Virus record (IMG/VR): IMGVR_UViG_3300017969_000140
Coordinates: 1-24,486 of that record
From: a virus
Length of the DNA: 24,486 nucleotides
Direction: 5' to 3' (one strand)
Below, in pieces: positions 1 to 7,605 of this stretch. The notes beneath the pieces are model-generated. The model did not search any database, had not been told where the DNA came from, and saw only the letters and a list, made by a program, of their open reading frames with translations. Each line of letters begins with the position of its first letter. Position 1 is the first letter of the stretch. A program made the translations under genes and the position numbers.

Positions 1-126
1 AAGAAGGCTGGAGCCAGTTGCAAAGGCTCAGTGAGTAGTCTCCGTGCAAAAGCAAAAAAGTACAGTGGTGAGAAAGGAAAAATGTATCACTGGTGTGCCA
101 ACATGAAAGGCGGCAAAAAGAAATAG
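1..126 (+). CDS. C-terminal end of a small Lys/Cys-containing phage protein (partial)
   Basis: Frame 1 is open from the first base and gives 41 residues ending in a TAG at 124-126. The fragment is rich in Lys and Gly and contains the stretches ASCKGSVSSLRAKAKKYSG and KMYHWCANMKGGKKK. The start lies outside the window. The basic composition, two cysteines and position before other small lysine-rich genes suggest a small virion or assembly protein of marine T4-like phages. I do not know its function. The next gene's late-promoter octamer begins on the last base of its stop codon. Confidence 0.7.
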   Translation, partial: KKAGASCKGSVSSLRAKAKKYSGEKGKMYHWCANMKGGKKK

Positions 127-133
127 ATAAATA
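126..133 (+). promoter_or_regulatory. T4-late-type promoter octamer GATAAATA
   Basis: GATAAATA differs from the T4 late consensus TATAAATA at one base. It ends 5 bases before the ATG of the next gene. No Shine-Dalgarno lies between, so RNA started here would be leaderless or nearly so. Confidence 0.55.
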
Positions 134-138
134 CAATT

Positions 139-459
139 ATGAAGATTACTGATATAGTACAAAACGATATTATTAGCGAAATGACCAGTGCTGGTGCTGT
201 GGCAACAGTAGCACAACCCATGGGCAAAATGATCAAACGCAAAAATACATCTGTGTTTCCTAAAAAGAAAAAAAACGAAGATGCTACAGGTAAACAAGAG
301 GACGAGTTCCACAAGAAGTTAGACAAATTGGTTCATAAAACATTTGGTCACAGCTCAGACGAAAAGAAAAAGAAAAAGAAAACAGAAGGCAAAAGCCCCC
401 ACAAGAAAGGCACCAAGAAATATAAAAAGCATATGGCTGCTATGCATGCAGGTGGCTAA
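139..459 (+). CDS. Small lysine-rich protein, probable virion or assembly protein
   Basis: The gene encodes 106 residues. The N-terminal 30 residues are ordinary (MKITDIVQND, then SAGAVATVAQPMG). From about residue 33 the protein is extremely basic, with runs such as KKKK (42-45) and KKKKKK (76-81), and a C-terminus rich in Lys, His and Gly. Such a tail could bind DNA or acidic scaffold proteins, but this is inference. There is no Shine-Dalgarno ahead of the ATG; a late-type octamer ends five bases upstream. The stop codon abuts the ATG of the next gene. I do not recognise a named family. Confidence 0.75.
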   Translation: MKITDIVQNDIISEMTSAGAVATVAQPMGKMIKRKNTSVFPKKKKNEDATGKQEDEFHKKLDKLVHKTFGHSSDEKKKKKKTEGKSPHKKGTKKYKKHMAAMHAGG

Positions 460-681
460 ATGAAAGCAGTAAAATGTAAACACGGCATTGTTACGTTAAT
501 ATCCAGTGATGAAGCCCGCCTGTTCAATAAAATTGATATGGCCAATTTTGTAGACGTAAATACTTTAAGTGAGCGTGAGTGTCATCTTGCAGAAGAATTA
601 CACAAACGTAATGTATTACACAAAGTAAAAAGAGAACATAAAATTGGTTACAAAATCCACCCCCAAAAGCAAAAAGTTTAA
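460..681 (+). CDS. Small hypothetical protein (73 aa)
   Basis: The ATG directly follows the TAA of the previous gene, with a GGTGG stretch as a weak ribosome site. The 73 residues are charged and probably helical from residue 38 (SERECHLAEELHKRNVLHKV), with a basic C-terminus. There is no signal peptide or membrane segment. The last 38 bases overlap the next ORF in the +1 frame, where that ORF has only a TTG start, so the two may be translationally coupled or joined by a frameshift. No family was recognised. Confidence 0.7.
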   Translation: MKAVKCKHGIVTLISSDEARLFNKIDMANFVDVNTLSERECHLAEELHKRNVLHKVKREHKIGYKIHPQKQKV

Positions 682-1069
682 TAAACGCGACCTTGCTAAA
701 AGACTGGATACATTATCAAACAATGTGGCTAAACGTGGTGTCTTTGTGGTAAGGCCAAACAAATATAATGAGTTTGATGTTTTTGATTATGTTAATCAAC
801 GTGTTTACCATGACAATTTCCCATCTAAATCTCTAGCACAACAAATGTGTGATCGTTACAACAAAAACAAAAAGAGCGTACCAACTAAAAGTAAACGCAT
901 AAATGAATTGTGCAAGGCTATCAGCAAGCATAACCAGGATTGTATGCATTATATGCATATAATTACCACCACCAATGATGACTTTAAAGCAGAATATACA
1001 GAAATCAGATTGAGAGAATCACAAATGGCCATGAAGCATCTGTTATCTGACCTCCAAGCTGCTATCTAA
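644..1069 (+). CDS. Hypothetical basic protein, TTG start or frameshift product
   Basis: The 141-residue reading frame has no early ATG. TTG at 644 is the first plausible start, since the frame is closed by a TAA at 626-628, and only a weak AGAG lies upstream. The N-terminus is basic. The middle (about residues 30-70) has the pattern VFVVRPNKYNEFDVFDY followed by QRVYHDNFPSKSLAQQMCD, which resembles a compact alpha/beta domain. The C-terminal half is helical. The gene overlaps the preceding gene by 38 bases in the +1 frame, so a +1 frameshift near the upstream stop is an alternative to a TTG start. The function is unknown. Confidence 0.6.
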   Translation: MVTKSTPKSKKFNKRDLAKRLDTLSNNVAKRGVFVVRPNKYNEFDVFDYVNQRVYHDNFPSKSLAQQMCDRYNKNKKSVPTKSKRINELCKAISKHNQDCMHYMHIITTTNDDFKAEYTEIRLRESQMAMKHLLSDLQAAI

Positions 1070-1083
1070 AATTTTTAAAAAAA

Positions 1084-1091
1084 GATAAATA
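1084..1091 (+). promoter_or_regulatory. T4-late-type promoter octamer GATAAATA
   Basis: GATAAATA lies in the 55-base gap ahead of the 430-residue protein. Its last three bases also form the outer end of the 5' arm of the start-codon hairpin at 1089-1126, so a transcript begun about 6-8 bases downstream would lack most of that arm. Confidence 0.7.
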
Positions 1092-1126
1092 AGTACTATG
1101 AGAACCTGAAGCAGGAATAGACTTAT
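1089..1126 (+). promoter_or_regulatory. Start-codon hairpin with Shine-Dalgarno in the loop
   Basis: ATAAGT (1089-1094), a bulged A (1095) and CTAT (1096-1099) pair with ATAG (1117-1120) and ACTTAT (1121-1126), giving ten base pairs. The 17-base loop (1100-1116) holds AGGA at 1113-1116. The first two bases of the ATG at 1125 are in the 3' arm. A three-codon mini-ORF (ATG AGA ACC TGA, 1098-1109) begins in the 5' arm. Confidence 0.6.
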
Positions 1127-2417
1127 GTTTTTAAAAGAATTTAACCAAACACCAACTAAGCGTATTAGCAAACTGAATACCCTTCTAGAAAAGGAATTTG
1201 GTGTATCAGTTAAAAGTTTCCCTTCAAAAGAGAAGTTAGAACAATTAATTGAAGCATCAAATAACGTATTAGTTAAACTACGCAATAGTAATAAAAAATT
1301 TCAACTAGACCCAGAGTACGCAAAGTTCTTGGGTATACGTGATGTAGCACATACTATGCTTTCCGAAGGACAGTATGCAGACTCACCTAAATATAATAAA
1401 ATGAAAGAAATGCTGGAGTCCACAGTTAGAGAACTAATGGACAGCGGTTATACTATGGAAGACGCATGCAACGAATGCATGATGCGTTTCAGAATGAATC
1501 CAGAGTTTGGCCACCCAGATGAAGAAATCAAACCTATCATCATGATGGCTGCAAAAAACTTTATGGACGAATGTTCAGGCATGCTTTCCTCTTCATTTGT
1601 TAATGATACTGATCTTAACGATAGCCTTCTAAGAGAGTTGGCACTAGAAACTGGCCAAGAGCTAGAAACTTTGGAAAACTTTGATGCAATTGAAGAAAAA
1701 TTGAATTCGTTTGCTAAAGTTAGTGGTAAGACACGTGATGCAGTTGTTGGCTTCTTAAATGGTTTAGAAGAAGAAAACCTTGTTGCTGGTATACAGATGT
1801 TTGGCCGCAAGATTGGCGAGCAAAACAAGTTTACTGGTGCTAGAAAGGATGCTATTGCACAAGGCAAAAAAGAATTTGAAGTAGACGGTAAGAAATACAA
1901 AGTGACTGGCGATACATCAGACGAGAAGAAGCAAGCCAAAGAAAGCATGTTTGACTTTGATGACATCATTAACGAAATCATTAATGAAGAAGTAGACGTT
2001 GAACAAGCAGAAGTTGTTATGGCTGTTCGTGCATTAGCAGACGACATCCAAGATCAAGTTGAAAGATTAGGTCGTATGATGAATGAAGACTTACCTGCTA
2101 TTGCAGATCAAATGAGAGCAGAAATGGGTGCAACTCAAGCACAAAGTTTTGTAGATGCAACAAATGGTTTACTTGCTGGACATTTAGATGCTACTAAAGC
2201 AGTTAAAGCAGGTTTAGATCAATCTGTTGCTGGTTTAACAGGTGGCGAAATGGTAGGTGGCCTAGGCGACACTGCTATGGAACCAGCACCAGCAGGTGAT
2301 GTAGAAACAGACTTAGGACTTGAACCAGGTGTTGACGCTGGATTAGAAGAGCCTGTAGATAATATTCCTGCAGCATCTGGTCCAGAAGAAGAGCCAATGG
2401 GTAGAGCAGAAGTTTAA
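1125..2417 (+). CDS. Large acidic helical protein, probable virion or scaffold component
   Basis: The gene encodes 430 residues. Residues 1-60 are basic and helical; the centre is mostly helix, with a segment around 115-150 (SGYTMEDACNECMMRF, then NPEFGHPDEEIKPIIMMAA). From about residue 270 the chain is acidic and rich in Glu, Asp, Ala and Gln. The last 60 residues are Gly/Pro/Ala/Glu-rich and look disordered. There is no signal peptide or catalytic motif. An AGGA site lies 8 bases before the ATG, inside a hairpin loop. A late-type promoter and neighbouring structural-type genes make a virion, scaffold or assembly role likely. I cannot assign it to a T4 gene. Confidence 0.8.
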   Translation: MFLKEFNQTPTKRISKLNTLLEKEFGVSVKSFPSKEKLEQLIEASNNVLVKLRNSNKKFQLDPEYAKFLGIRDVAHTMLSEGQYADSPKYNKMKEMLESTVRELMDSGYTMEDACNECMMRFRMNPEFGHPDEEIKPIIMMAAKNFMDECSGMLSSSFVNDTDLNDSLLRELALETGQELETLENFDAIEEKLNSFAKVSGKTRDAVVGFLNGLEEENLVAGIQMFGRKIGEQNKFTGARKDAIAQGKKEFEVDGKKYKVTGDTSDEKKQAKESMFDFDDIINEIINEEVDVEQAEVVMAVRALADDIQDQVERLGRMMNEDLPAIADQMRAEMGATQAQSFVDATNGLLAGHLDATKAVKAGLDQSVAGLTGGEMVGGLGDTAMEPAPAGDVETDLGLEPGVDAGLEEPVDNIPAASGPEEEPMGRAEV

Positions 2418-2421
2418 TTAC

Positions 2422-2754
2422 ATGCTAATTAACGAAATCACAGTTAAAGAAAGTTATGTTGACGACCTGATCAAAATGGTTCAAGACATACTGGTTTTAC
2501 TTGATAGCAAAAACGTTACTAAAATATCCACAGAGAAATTTAAGGGTCTACTTGCTAAACAAGGTTACGTGGTAACCGATCAGGAACTCATACAAGCAAT
2601 AACTCAGAGTGGATATGCGAAAGATGTTAATGGCAATGAAATAAACATAGGTGAATTGCCTGATGATGTCAGCGTAGCAGATATACCACCGGATGTGGGT
2701 GCTATGGCAGGCAGTCAGGCTATGCAAGACATAAACTCGGAGTTACCACAATAA
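2422..2754 (+). CDS. Small acidic hypothetical protein (110 aa)
   Basis: The gene starts four bases after the preceding stop and ends in a TAATG overlap with the next gene, so it is in the same operon. The 110 residues have a helical N-terminal half (DDLIKMVQDILVLLDS) with a small domain-like stretch ISTEKFKGLLAKQGYVVTDQ, followed by an acidic Pro/Gly/Asp-rich tail. There are no cysteines, signal peptide or membrane segment. Its position between two virion-type genes suggests a particle or assembly role, but no family was recognised. Confidence 0.7.
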   Translation: MLINEITVKESYVDDLIKMVQDILVLLDSKNVTKISTEKFKGLLAKQGYVVTDQELIQAITQSGYAKDVNGNEINIGELPDDVSVADIPPDVGAMAGSQAMQDINSELPQ

Positions 2755-3074
2755 TGGCAAACATATTTGTAAATGCAACACAAGCCAGACTTGATACCAG
2801 AAATAACACTGTGATCCATGGCGAAGTTAGACATATCGAAAGTGCTGTGTTAGCAAATATAGATGCTGGTGTGCTTTATGCTAATGTGTCAAGCGGCACC
2901 ACAATGACAGACAGTAATGTATACTATAAAGCATATTATGGTATCACAGAAGACAGATCCATACTAGACCAAATAGATTACGTACAAAAATATTTTACCG
3001 ACCGCGGTTACGGAGTTAAAATCAAACAAAACACTGTCACTACTGATACCATTACGTGGAACATATCATGGTGA
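2754..3074 (+). CDS. Small beta-rich protein, probable virion component
   Basis: The gene encodes 106 residues, with its ATG overlapping the previous TAA by one base. The N-terminal half is beta-rich and Ala/Val/Asn-rich (NTVIHGEVRHIESAVLANID). The C-terminal half follows an alpha/beta pattern ending in a strand rich in Thr and Trp (TDTITWNISW). From memory of marine T4-like phages, similar C-terminal segments with DQIDYVQKYFTDRGYGV-like helices occur in structural proteins; that assignment is inference. No catalytic residues stand out. The next gene begins ten bases downstream. Confidence 0.7.
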   Translation: MANIFVNATQARLDTRNNTVIHGEVRHIESAVLANIDAGVLYANVSSGTTMTDSNVYYKAYYGITEDRSILDQIDYVQKYFTDRGYGVKIKQNTVTTDTITWNISW

Positions 3075-3083
3075 TGATATATT

Positions 3084-3740
3084 ATGCAACGATTAGATTT
3101 ATGGTTTGGCGGCAGTTATCCTGCTGGGACTAGTCTAGCAGAGACCGAAAGTAAGCCTAAAACGGTACAAACCAGAACACTTTTCAAAGCATTTTCAAAC
3201 CAGACACAAAAACGCAATAGATTCCCCACACTGGTATCTGCACAAAGAAATCGAAACGTATTAAATTTTTCAAAACCAGCATCCAGTATAGGATTTGCTC
3301 TAAGCAAACTGTTAAAATATATAAAATCTGAGCACAACATACATAATGATGTAACAGCATTTTTGTGCACATTACCCATAGGCAGAACGCATTATTATGA
3401 CTCAGTAACTGAAAAAGATGTGGATTTCATGTTGTATCATTTACCAACCGAACAACAACAATGGGTAGCCAGGTCTGCACTCTATAATGATACAATTTTG
3501 TATAATGCATTTTATACCACTTGTGTGGCTCACAACATAAAATTATATATACTGCCCATTTATAGTCCACTAGAATTACATGCGCCAGAGAATATTATAC
3601 CAGAAAATACCTGTCTATTTTCACCAACAGACCCACTAACCATTACAGATAGAAATTTATTATGCAGAGATCGAGAACATCCTAACATTGAAGGTCATGC
3701 TTACATAGCCGATAAAATACTGAATGCTCTTGACAGATGA
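3084..3740 (+). CDS. SGNH/GDSL-hydrolase-like protein (copy 1)
   Basis: The gene encodes 218 residues with the two end motifs of the SGNH fold. A block-I-like FGGSYPAG (residues 8-15) places the candidate nucleophile at Ser11, and a block-V-like DREHPNIEGH (196-205) places Asp196 and His199 as partners. Block I has GGS instead of GDS. SGNH enzymes are usually esterases, acetylhydrolases or lipases on lipids or glycans; the substrate here is unknown. There is no signal peptide. It ends the first structural gene block, and the -35 of the next gene's promoter lies within its last 11 bases. It is one of five such proteins in the window. Confidence 0.7.
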   Translation: MQRLDLWFGGSYPAGTSLAETESKPKTVQTRTLFKAFSNQTQKRNRFPTLVSAQRNRNVLNFSKPASSIGFALSKLLKYIKSEHNIHNDVTAFLCTLPIGRTHYYDSVTEKDVDFMLYHLPTEQQQWVARSALYNDTILYNAFYTTCVAHNIKLYILPIYSPLELHAPENIIPENTCLFSPTDPLTITDRNLLCRDREHPNIEGHAYIADKILNALDR

Positions 3741-3758
3741 GCTAATTAGTTATAGAAT
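3730..3758 (+). promoter_or_regulatory. Sigma70-like promoter for the exonuclease gene
   Basis: TTGACA (3730-3735) is followed by a 17-base spacer and TAGAAT (3753-3758), five of six bases of the -10 consensus. The predicted start is about 3765, giving a short leader with an AAAGG ribosome site before the ATG at 3782. Confidence 0.7.
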
Positions 3759-3772
3759 ATACTATTGACTAA
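3746..3772 (+). promoter_or_regulatory. Inverted repeat over the -10 region, possible operator
   Basis: TTAGT (3746-3750) and ATAG (3752-3755) match CTAT (3762-3765) and ACTAA (3768-3772), with a six-base centre. The symmetry covers the -10 and the predicted start point. No T tract follows, so it is not a terminator. It could be a repressor site or chance in AT-rich DNA. Confidence 0.35.
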
Positions 3773-3781
3773 AGGTTTCCC

Positions 3782-4450
3782 ATGATTGTTAACAAATACA
3801 ACTATCCTAATTTAAAACGTGTGCAAACACCAGCAGGCAGACAATATGTTGGTGAGGATCAAAATCCTGTACCCAGTGTTACAACCATACTGGACAAAAC
3901 AGCAGACAAGACGCATTTAATTGCATGGCGTAAACGTGTAGGAGACGCAGAAGCAACACGTATCGCAACAGAAAGTGCCAATTGGGGTACAAAAGTACAC
4001 AACAGCCTAGAAAAGTACGTCTTGGGCGAGGAATACGTTGTACAGGGCAATAACTTAATACAACATATGGCTCGTACAGCGGTTGATAACATGATACAAA
4101 ACGGTTTAAGCCAAGTTGACGAAGTGTATGGGGTAGAAGTAGGCCTGATTGCACAGGGTTTATACGCAGGTACATCAGATGCTATTGGTGTGTTTAACGG
4201 TACTGAAAGCGTAATTGACTTCAAAACTGCTAAAAAAATTAAGAAGCGTGAATGGATTGAAGATTATTTCCTACAAGGTTGTGCATACGCACTAGCACAC
4301 AACGAAATGTTTGGTTCTGACATCAGACAGGTAGCGATACTCATGGTGGACAGAGAAGGCAAATATGCTGACTTTGTGATTGAGGGAGATGAGTTTGATA
4401 GTTACTGCGAAAAATGGGGAGAGCGGGTAACGCAATTCTACTCTACCTAA
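3782..4450 (+). CDS. PD-(D/E)XK exonuclease (MGME1/RecB-like)
   Basis: The gene encodes 222 residues with the arrangement of MGME1-type and RecB-like nucleases. PSVTTIL (31-37) is followed by GTKVHNSLEKYV (69-80). The metal-site residues come next: Glu119 in VEVGL, Asp133 in GTSDAIG, and Asp146/Lys148 in VIDFKTAK. A helix with the QxxxYA-type pattern (LQGCAYALA, 164-172) completes the core. Such enzymes degrade or trim DNA ends during phage replication and recombination or host DNA breakdown. The gene has its own sigma70-like promoter between two virion-type genes, consistent with early expression. Confidence 0.85.
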   Translation: MIVNKYNYPNLKRVQTPAGRQYVGEDQNPVPSVTTILDKTADKTHLIAWRKRVGDAEATRIATESANWGTKVHNSLEKYVLGEEYVVQGNNLIQHMARTAVDNMIQNGLSQVDEVYGVEVGLIAQGLYAGTSDAIGVFNGTESVIDFKTAKKIKKREWIEDYFLQGCAYALAHNEMFGSDIRQVAILMVDREGKYADFVIEGDEFDSYCEKWGERVTQFYST

Positions 4451-4454
4451 ATCA

Positions 4455-4462
4455 GATAAATA
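4455..4462 (+). promoter_or_regulatory. T4-late-type promoter octamer GATAAATA
   Basis: GATAAATA sits five bases after the exonuclease stop and runs directly into the hairpin at 4461-4491. Transcription begun 6-8 bases downstream would start within the 5' arm of that hairpin. Confidence 0.7.
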
Positions 4463-4491
4463 CTGTTATGTAAATTGGAGACATAACAGTG
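4461..4491 (+). promoter_or_regulatory. Perfect 10-bp start-codon hairpin with Shine-Dalgarno in the loop
   Basis: ACTGTTATGT (4462-4471) pairs without mismatch with ACATAACAGT (4481-4490). A T-G wobble (4461 with 4491) extends it, so the whole GTG start codon is in the stem. The nine-base loop ends in GGAG (4477-4480), 8 bases before the GTG. The 5' arm also contains ATG followed at once by TAA (4468-4473). Confidence 0.75.
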
Positions 4492-7400
4492 GCAGAACAT
4501 GAAAACGACAATATTATAGTTTCACGTATTCAACATAGACGTGGCCTAAAACAAGATTTACCACAACCGTTAAGACCTGGAGAACTAGGTTTAGCAACTG
4601 ATAGCCGCCAGGTTTATATTGGCGGTGATCCTCTTGATCCAAATGCCGCACCATACAATAACGTAAGTTATTTTGAAAACACGGTGGGTGCTAGAGATCA
4701 TACAATCAGTATTGCAAATAATAATATTATTGCATTCCAGGTACCGTATATTAAATTTGTACGAGGTGAATTTAACGGTATACAAACTGAAAAGAGTTGG
4801 GAACCTGCAGATGCTCGCAGTATCATATCAGCAAGCCAACAACCTTCTAAACAATACATGAGTAGCACATACTCTGTGTTTAGTCCTACACGTATCACAC
4901 CTTTTGAACACACGTTAAGTGCAGACTTGTTGTCCACTAGCATTACTGTTAATCTCCAAGGCAACGAGTTGAATAATGATTCAATGGGTTATATCAGAGT
5001 AGGTGATATAGTTTCTGGTACCGGTATCAGAACAGGTCAGCAGATTGTAGTTACTGAAGTTACTAAAAACACTTCCACAGGAGTTATCACAGTAACTCTA
5101 AGTGAAGGCGGTCATACGGTTTCTGCTAATTCAAATATTACATTTACACCACGTAACATTGTAAACTTTGCTAGATATGATTTAGCTCAAGGACCTAGAA
5201 CTGCTGCGGCTTCTAACATCAAGATATCAGAAGGTGTATTTGTTAGCACAGATGTAACTGTTTGTAAAAATGGTATTAAATTAATACCTGAATCTAACTC
5301 TGCTATTGTTGATACTCCAAGTGCCACAGCAGATTACGTACTAGACGGCACAGACTTTAATAGTAATGGTACACATTATCTAACATTGAGAACCCGTCCT
5401 AGTACTAAAGATGAAGTAAGCATCTGTTATTACAGTAACTCAAATGTGATCCAGGCAATAGAAGGAATCAGCACAGGTAAAATTTCTTCCACTAGCACAG
5501 TGGACAGTTTCTATAGTGCATATAACATTCATCCATCAAGACATATACCTAAGGAAAATATCAGAGTTAACGGTTCCACAGGTTTGGGGTATATTGGTTT
5601 ACAAAACAAGCACATTGTTGCATCAGCACACGGTGCAAATATGTCTGCAACATCAGGATTGGTATTAGGAAATTTATTAGTTTCCAGAACTGATGATATT
5701 GACTCAGTAAGTTCATTTGTACGAAGTGATGACAGTGCATCTAGCACAGAGTATACCGGCACAGTATCATCAGGAGACGATATTTACAGCCCTGTATCAG
5801 AGTCTAACCGCGGTGTTTACAGATATAACAGAGTATGGACAACTCAAACAGCAGGAAGTTGGTTTCATAATAAACTATTTGATGTCGAAGTTGCTCCTGG
5901 TAGTGGTGCTATTACTATTGCATTAACTGGTCAAGACTTTCAAATTAACCGAAATGCATCCGCCAATTTGAGTACAACTGATATAACTTCAGGTTTTACT
6001 AATGATGGTAATGCAGCCACCACAAGGACTGTGATCAAATTCTCTTGTGATGAAATAGATGATGTAAGAGTAAATGATTACGTAAGAATTTTAGACGCTA
6101 CTGGTGATCCTGCAAACTGTGAATTACACGGTTCAATCTTTAAAGTTAGCAGTTTAGAGACCAATGCATTTGTAGTGGACTTATCCACAGCAGCAGATTG
6201 TGGTAATTCCTTACCAACCTTTACTGCAAACATTTCCTCATTGTACTATTTGAATCATGGTGATTTAGGTAATGTAAATACCACAGCACAATTTAGAAGT
6301 GTTAATCATGAGTTAACTAGTGATGTTGCAAATATTAAAATAACTGAAGCCAGTAATAGTCATTTGGCTGCAAGTGAAGTTTATAGTGTATATAACAGAG
6401 TTAATGCTAGTAACACTTTTTTCGCCACCGGAAATCCAGGTACCTTAATTGATGTAAATAACACAATGTCAGCATCAACTAATGTGGGCGAATTCCATCC
6501 ATCATTAGCGGCTTCCTATACTAATATAAAATTTACTCCAGTTCTAGCAATAGATCTATCAGGTGTAAGCACATTAAAAGAAGTTGTATCCACAGTAAAC
6601 AAATCATTAGTTAATATACCAGCACAAGATGGCAACAATGATGTACAAATATTTCCATTAATGGACTATCTGGAGCAAGATGATGGAACCAAGAATGCAG
6701 TATACATTACACAAAAACCAGCCTATGCTAGTGTTGCAGTGGGTGGTATTCCGTTTAGACTGACTGAAGATTCCAGATCAACATTAAGCACACTGGGCTT
6801 AAATGCTGGTGTATATGATCGTAATTCCAGTGTTAGAGCAAAATTAGAGCAGTGGTTAAACGATATGGTTGTGCACCGTGATGTTAATTTGTTTACTAAT
6901 GTACTGCTGGGTGGCACAGCATATAATTCTAATGCAAGTGCGATTAATAATTTATCAACCTATAATTTAACAATCGACGACACTTTTGGTGAAATTATTT
7001 TTGGTGATCGCGAAGAGGCGGCAAATTATAATTATGTAACAAATAGTGCCTATGCAGAATCCGCTTACGACAGAGCTTCTGACAGCTTCGAAGGCACACG
7101 TGGCCTTATTAACTTAAAGAACAATTTAGAAATTCAGACACGTGATACAGCAAGTACTGGTGAAAAAATTGTGTCCTTTACCAGCACAGAAGGTACAACT
7201 ATTTTACAAAGTGATGTAGCAAGTGATGAAATAATAGGTGTTGATGTATCAGTTTATGATAGTTATGTTATAGAATACACTATCAGTGAAACTCCTTTAG
7301 GAAGTGCCAACAAATATATGCGTATGGGCACAATGACGATTCAGGGAAGACCAGACTTCACAGATACTGCCAATGCTGTGATTTTTAATGACAGATTTAG

Positions 7401-7599
7401 TAGTCACTGGGAAACTGGAAGTACTTCTGCTGTAGTTGAACCAAAGTTTACTGCTGCTGTTTCAGGAAACAGAGTTGTAGTAAGTATGGAAAATCAACTG
7501 TCCGACCCTACTAATCCGTTGAGCAGTCAAATTGTGCATTCACTTGGTAATAACTTAAAGTTGAAATATGTTATTAGACGCTGGTCAAGTACAGAATAA
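4489..7599 (+). CDS. Large tail-fibre or baseplate structural protein with Mtd-N-like start
   Basis: The gene encodes 1036 residues from a GTG start placed 8 bases after GGAG. Residues 11-46 (VSRIQHRRGLKQDLPQPLRP, then GELGLATDSRQVYIGG) match the IxxRRG...LxxGELGxxTDxxxxxIG pattern of the N-terminal domain seen in Mtd and many fibre or baseplate proteins. The rest is beta-rich and Ser/Thr/Asn-rich with little charge clustering, as in fibre shafts and receptor-binding parts. I could not delimit repeats, and no catalytic motif was seen. The late-type promoter and hairpin leader fit late structural expression. Fibre versus baseplate placement is undecided. Confidence 0.8.
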   Translation: MAEHENDNIIVSRIQHRRGLKQDLPQPLRPGELGLATDSRQVYIGGDPLDPNAAPYNNVSYFENTVGARDHTISIANNNIIAFQVPYIKFVRGEFNGIQTEKSWEPADARSIISASQQPSKQYMSSTYSVFSPTRITPFEHTLSADLLSTSITVNLQGNELNNDSMGYIRVGDIVSGTGIRTGQQIVVTEVTKNTSTGVITVTLSEGGHTVSANSNITFTPRNIVNFARYDLAQGPRTAAASNIKISEGVFVSTDVTVCKNGIKLIPESNSAIVDTPSATADYVLDGTDFNSNGTHYLTLRTRPSTKDEVSICYYSNSNVIQAIEGISTGKISSTSTVDSFYSAYNIHPSRHIPKENIRVNGSTGLGYIGLQNKHIVASAHGANMSATSGLVLGNLLVSRTDDIDSVSSFVRSDDSASSTEYTGTVSSGDDIYSPVSESNRGVYRYNRVWTTQTAGSWFHNKLFDVEVAPGSGAITIALTGQDFQINRNASANLSTTDITSGFTNDGNAATTRTVIKFSCDEIDDVRVNDYVRILDATGDPANCELHGSIFKVSSLETNAFVVDLSTAADCGNSLPTFTANISSLYYLNHGDLGNVNTTAQFRSVNHELTSDVANIKITEASNSHLAASEVYSVYNRVNASNTFFATGNPGTLIDVNNTMSASTNVGEFHPSLAASYTNIKFTPVLAIDLSGVSTLKEVVSTVNKSLVNIPAQDGNNDVQIFPLMDYLEQDDGTKNAVYITQKPAYASVAVGGIPFRLTEDSRSTLSTLGLNAGVYDRNSSVRAKLEQWLNDMVVHRDVNLFTNVLLGGTAYNSNASAINNLSTYNLTIDDTFGEIIFGDREEAANYNYVTNSAYAESAYDRASDSFEGTRGLINLKNNLEIQTRDTASTGEKIVSFTSTEGTTILQSDVASDEIIGVDVSVYDSYVIEYTISETPLGSANKYMRMGTMTIQGRPDFTDTANAVIFNDRFSSHWETGSTSAVVEPKFTAAVSGNRVVVSMENQLSDPTNPLSSQIVHSLGNNLKLKYVIRRWSSTE

Positions 7600-7605
7600 T
7601 TAAAC

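Noticed and set aside
1448-2047. 199-residue open frame on the minus strand
   Set aside because: It lies wholly antisense to the 430-residue gene, is Ser-rich as expected from reversed Glu/Lys-rich codons, and has no ribosome site or promoter.
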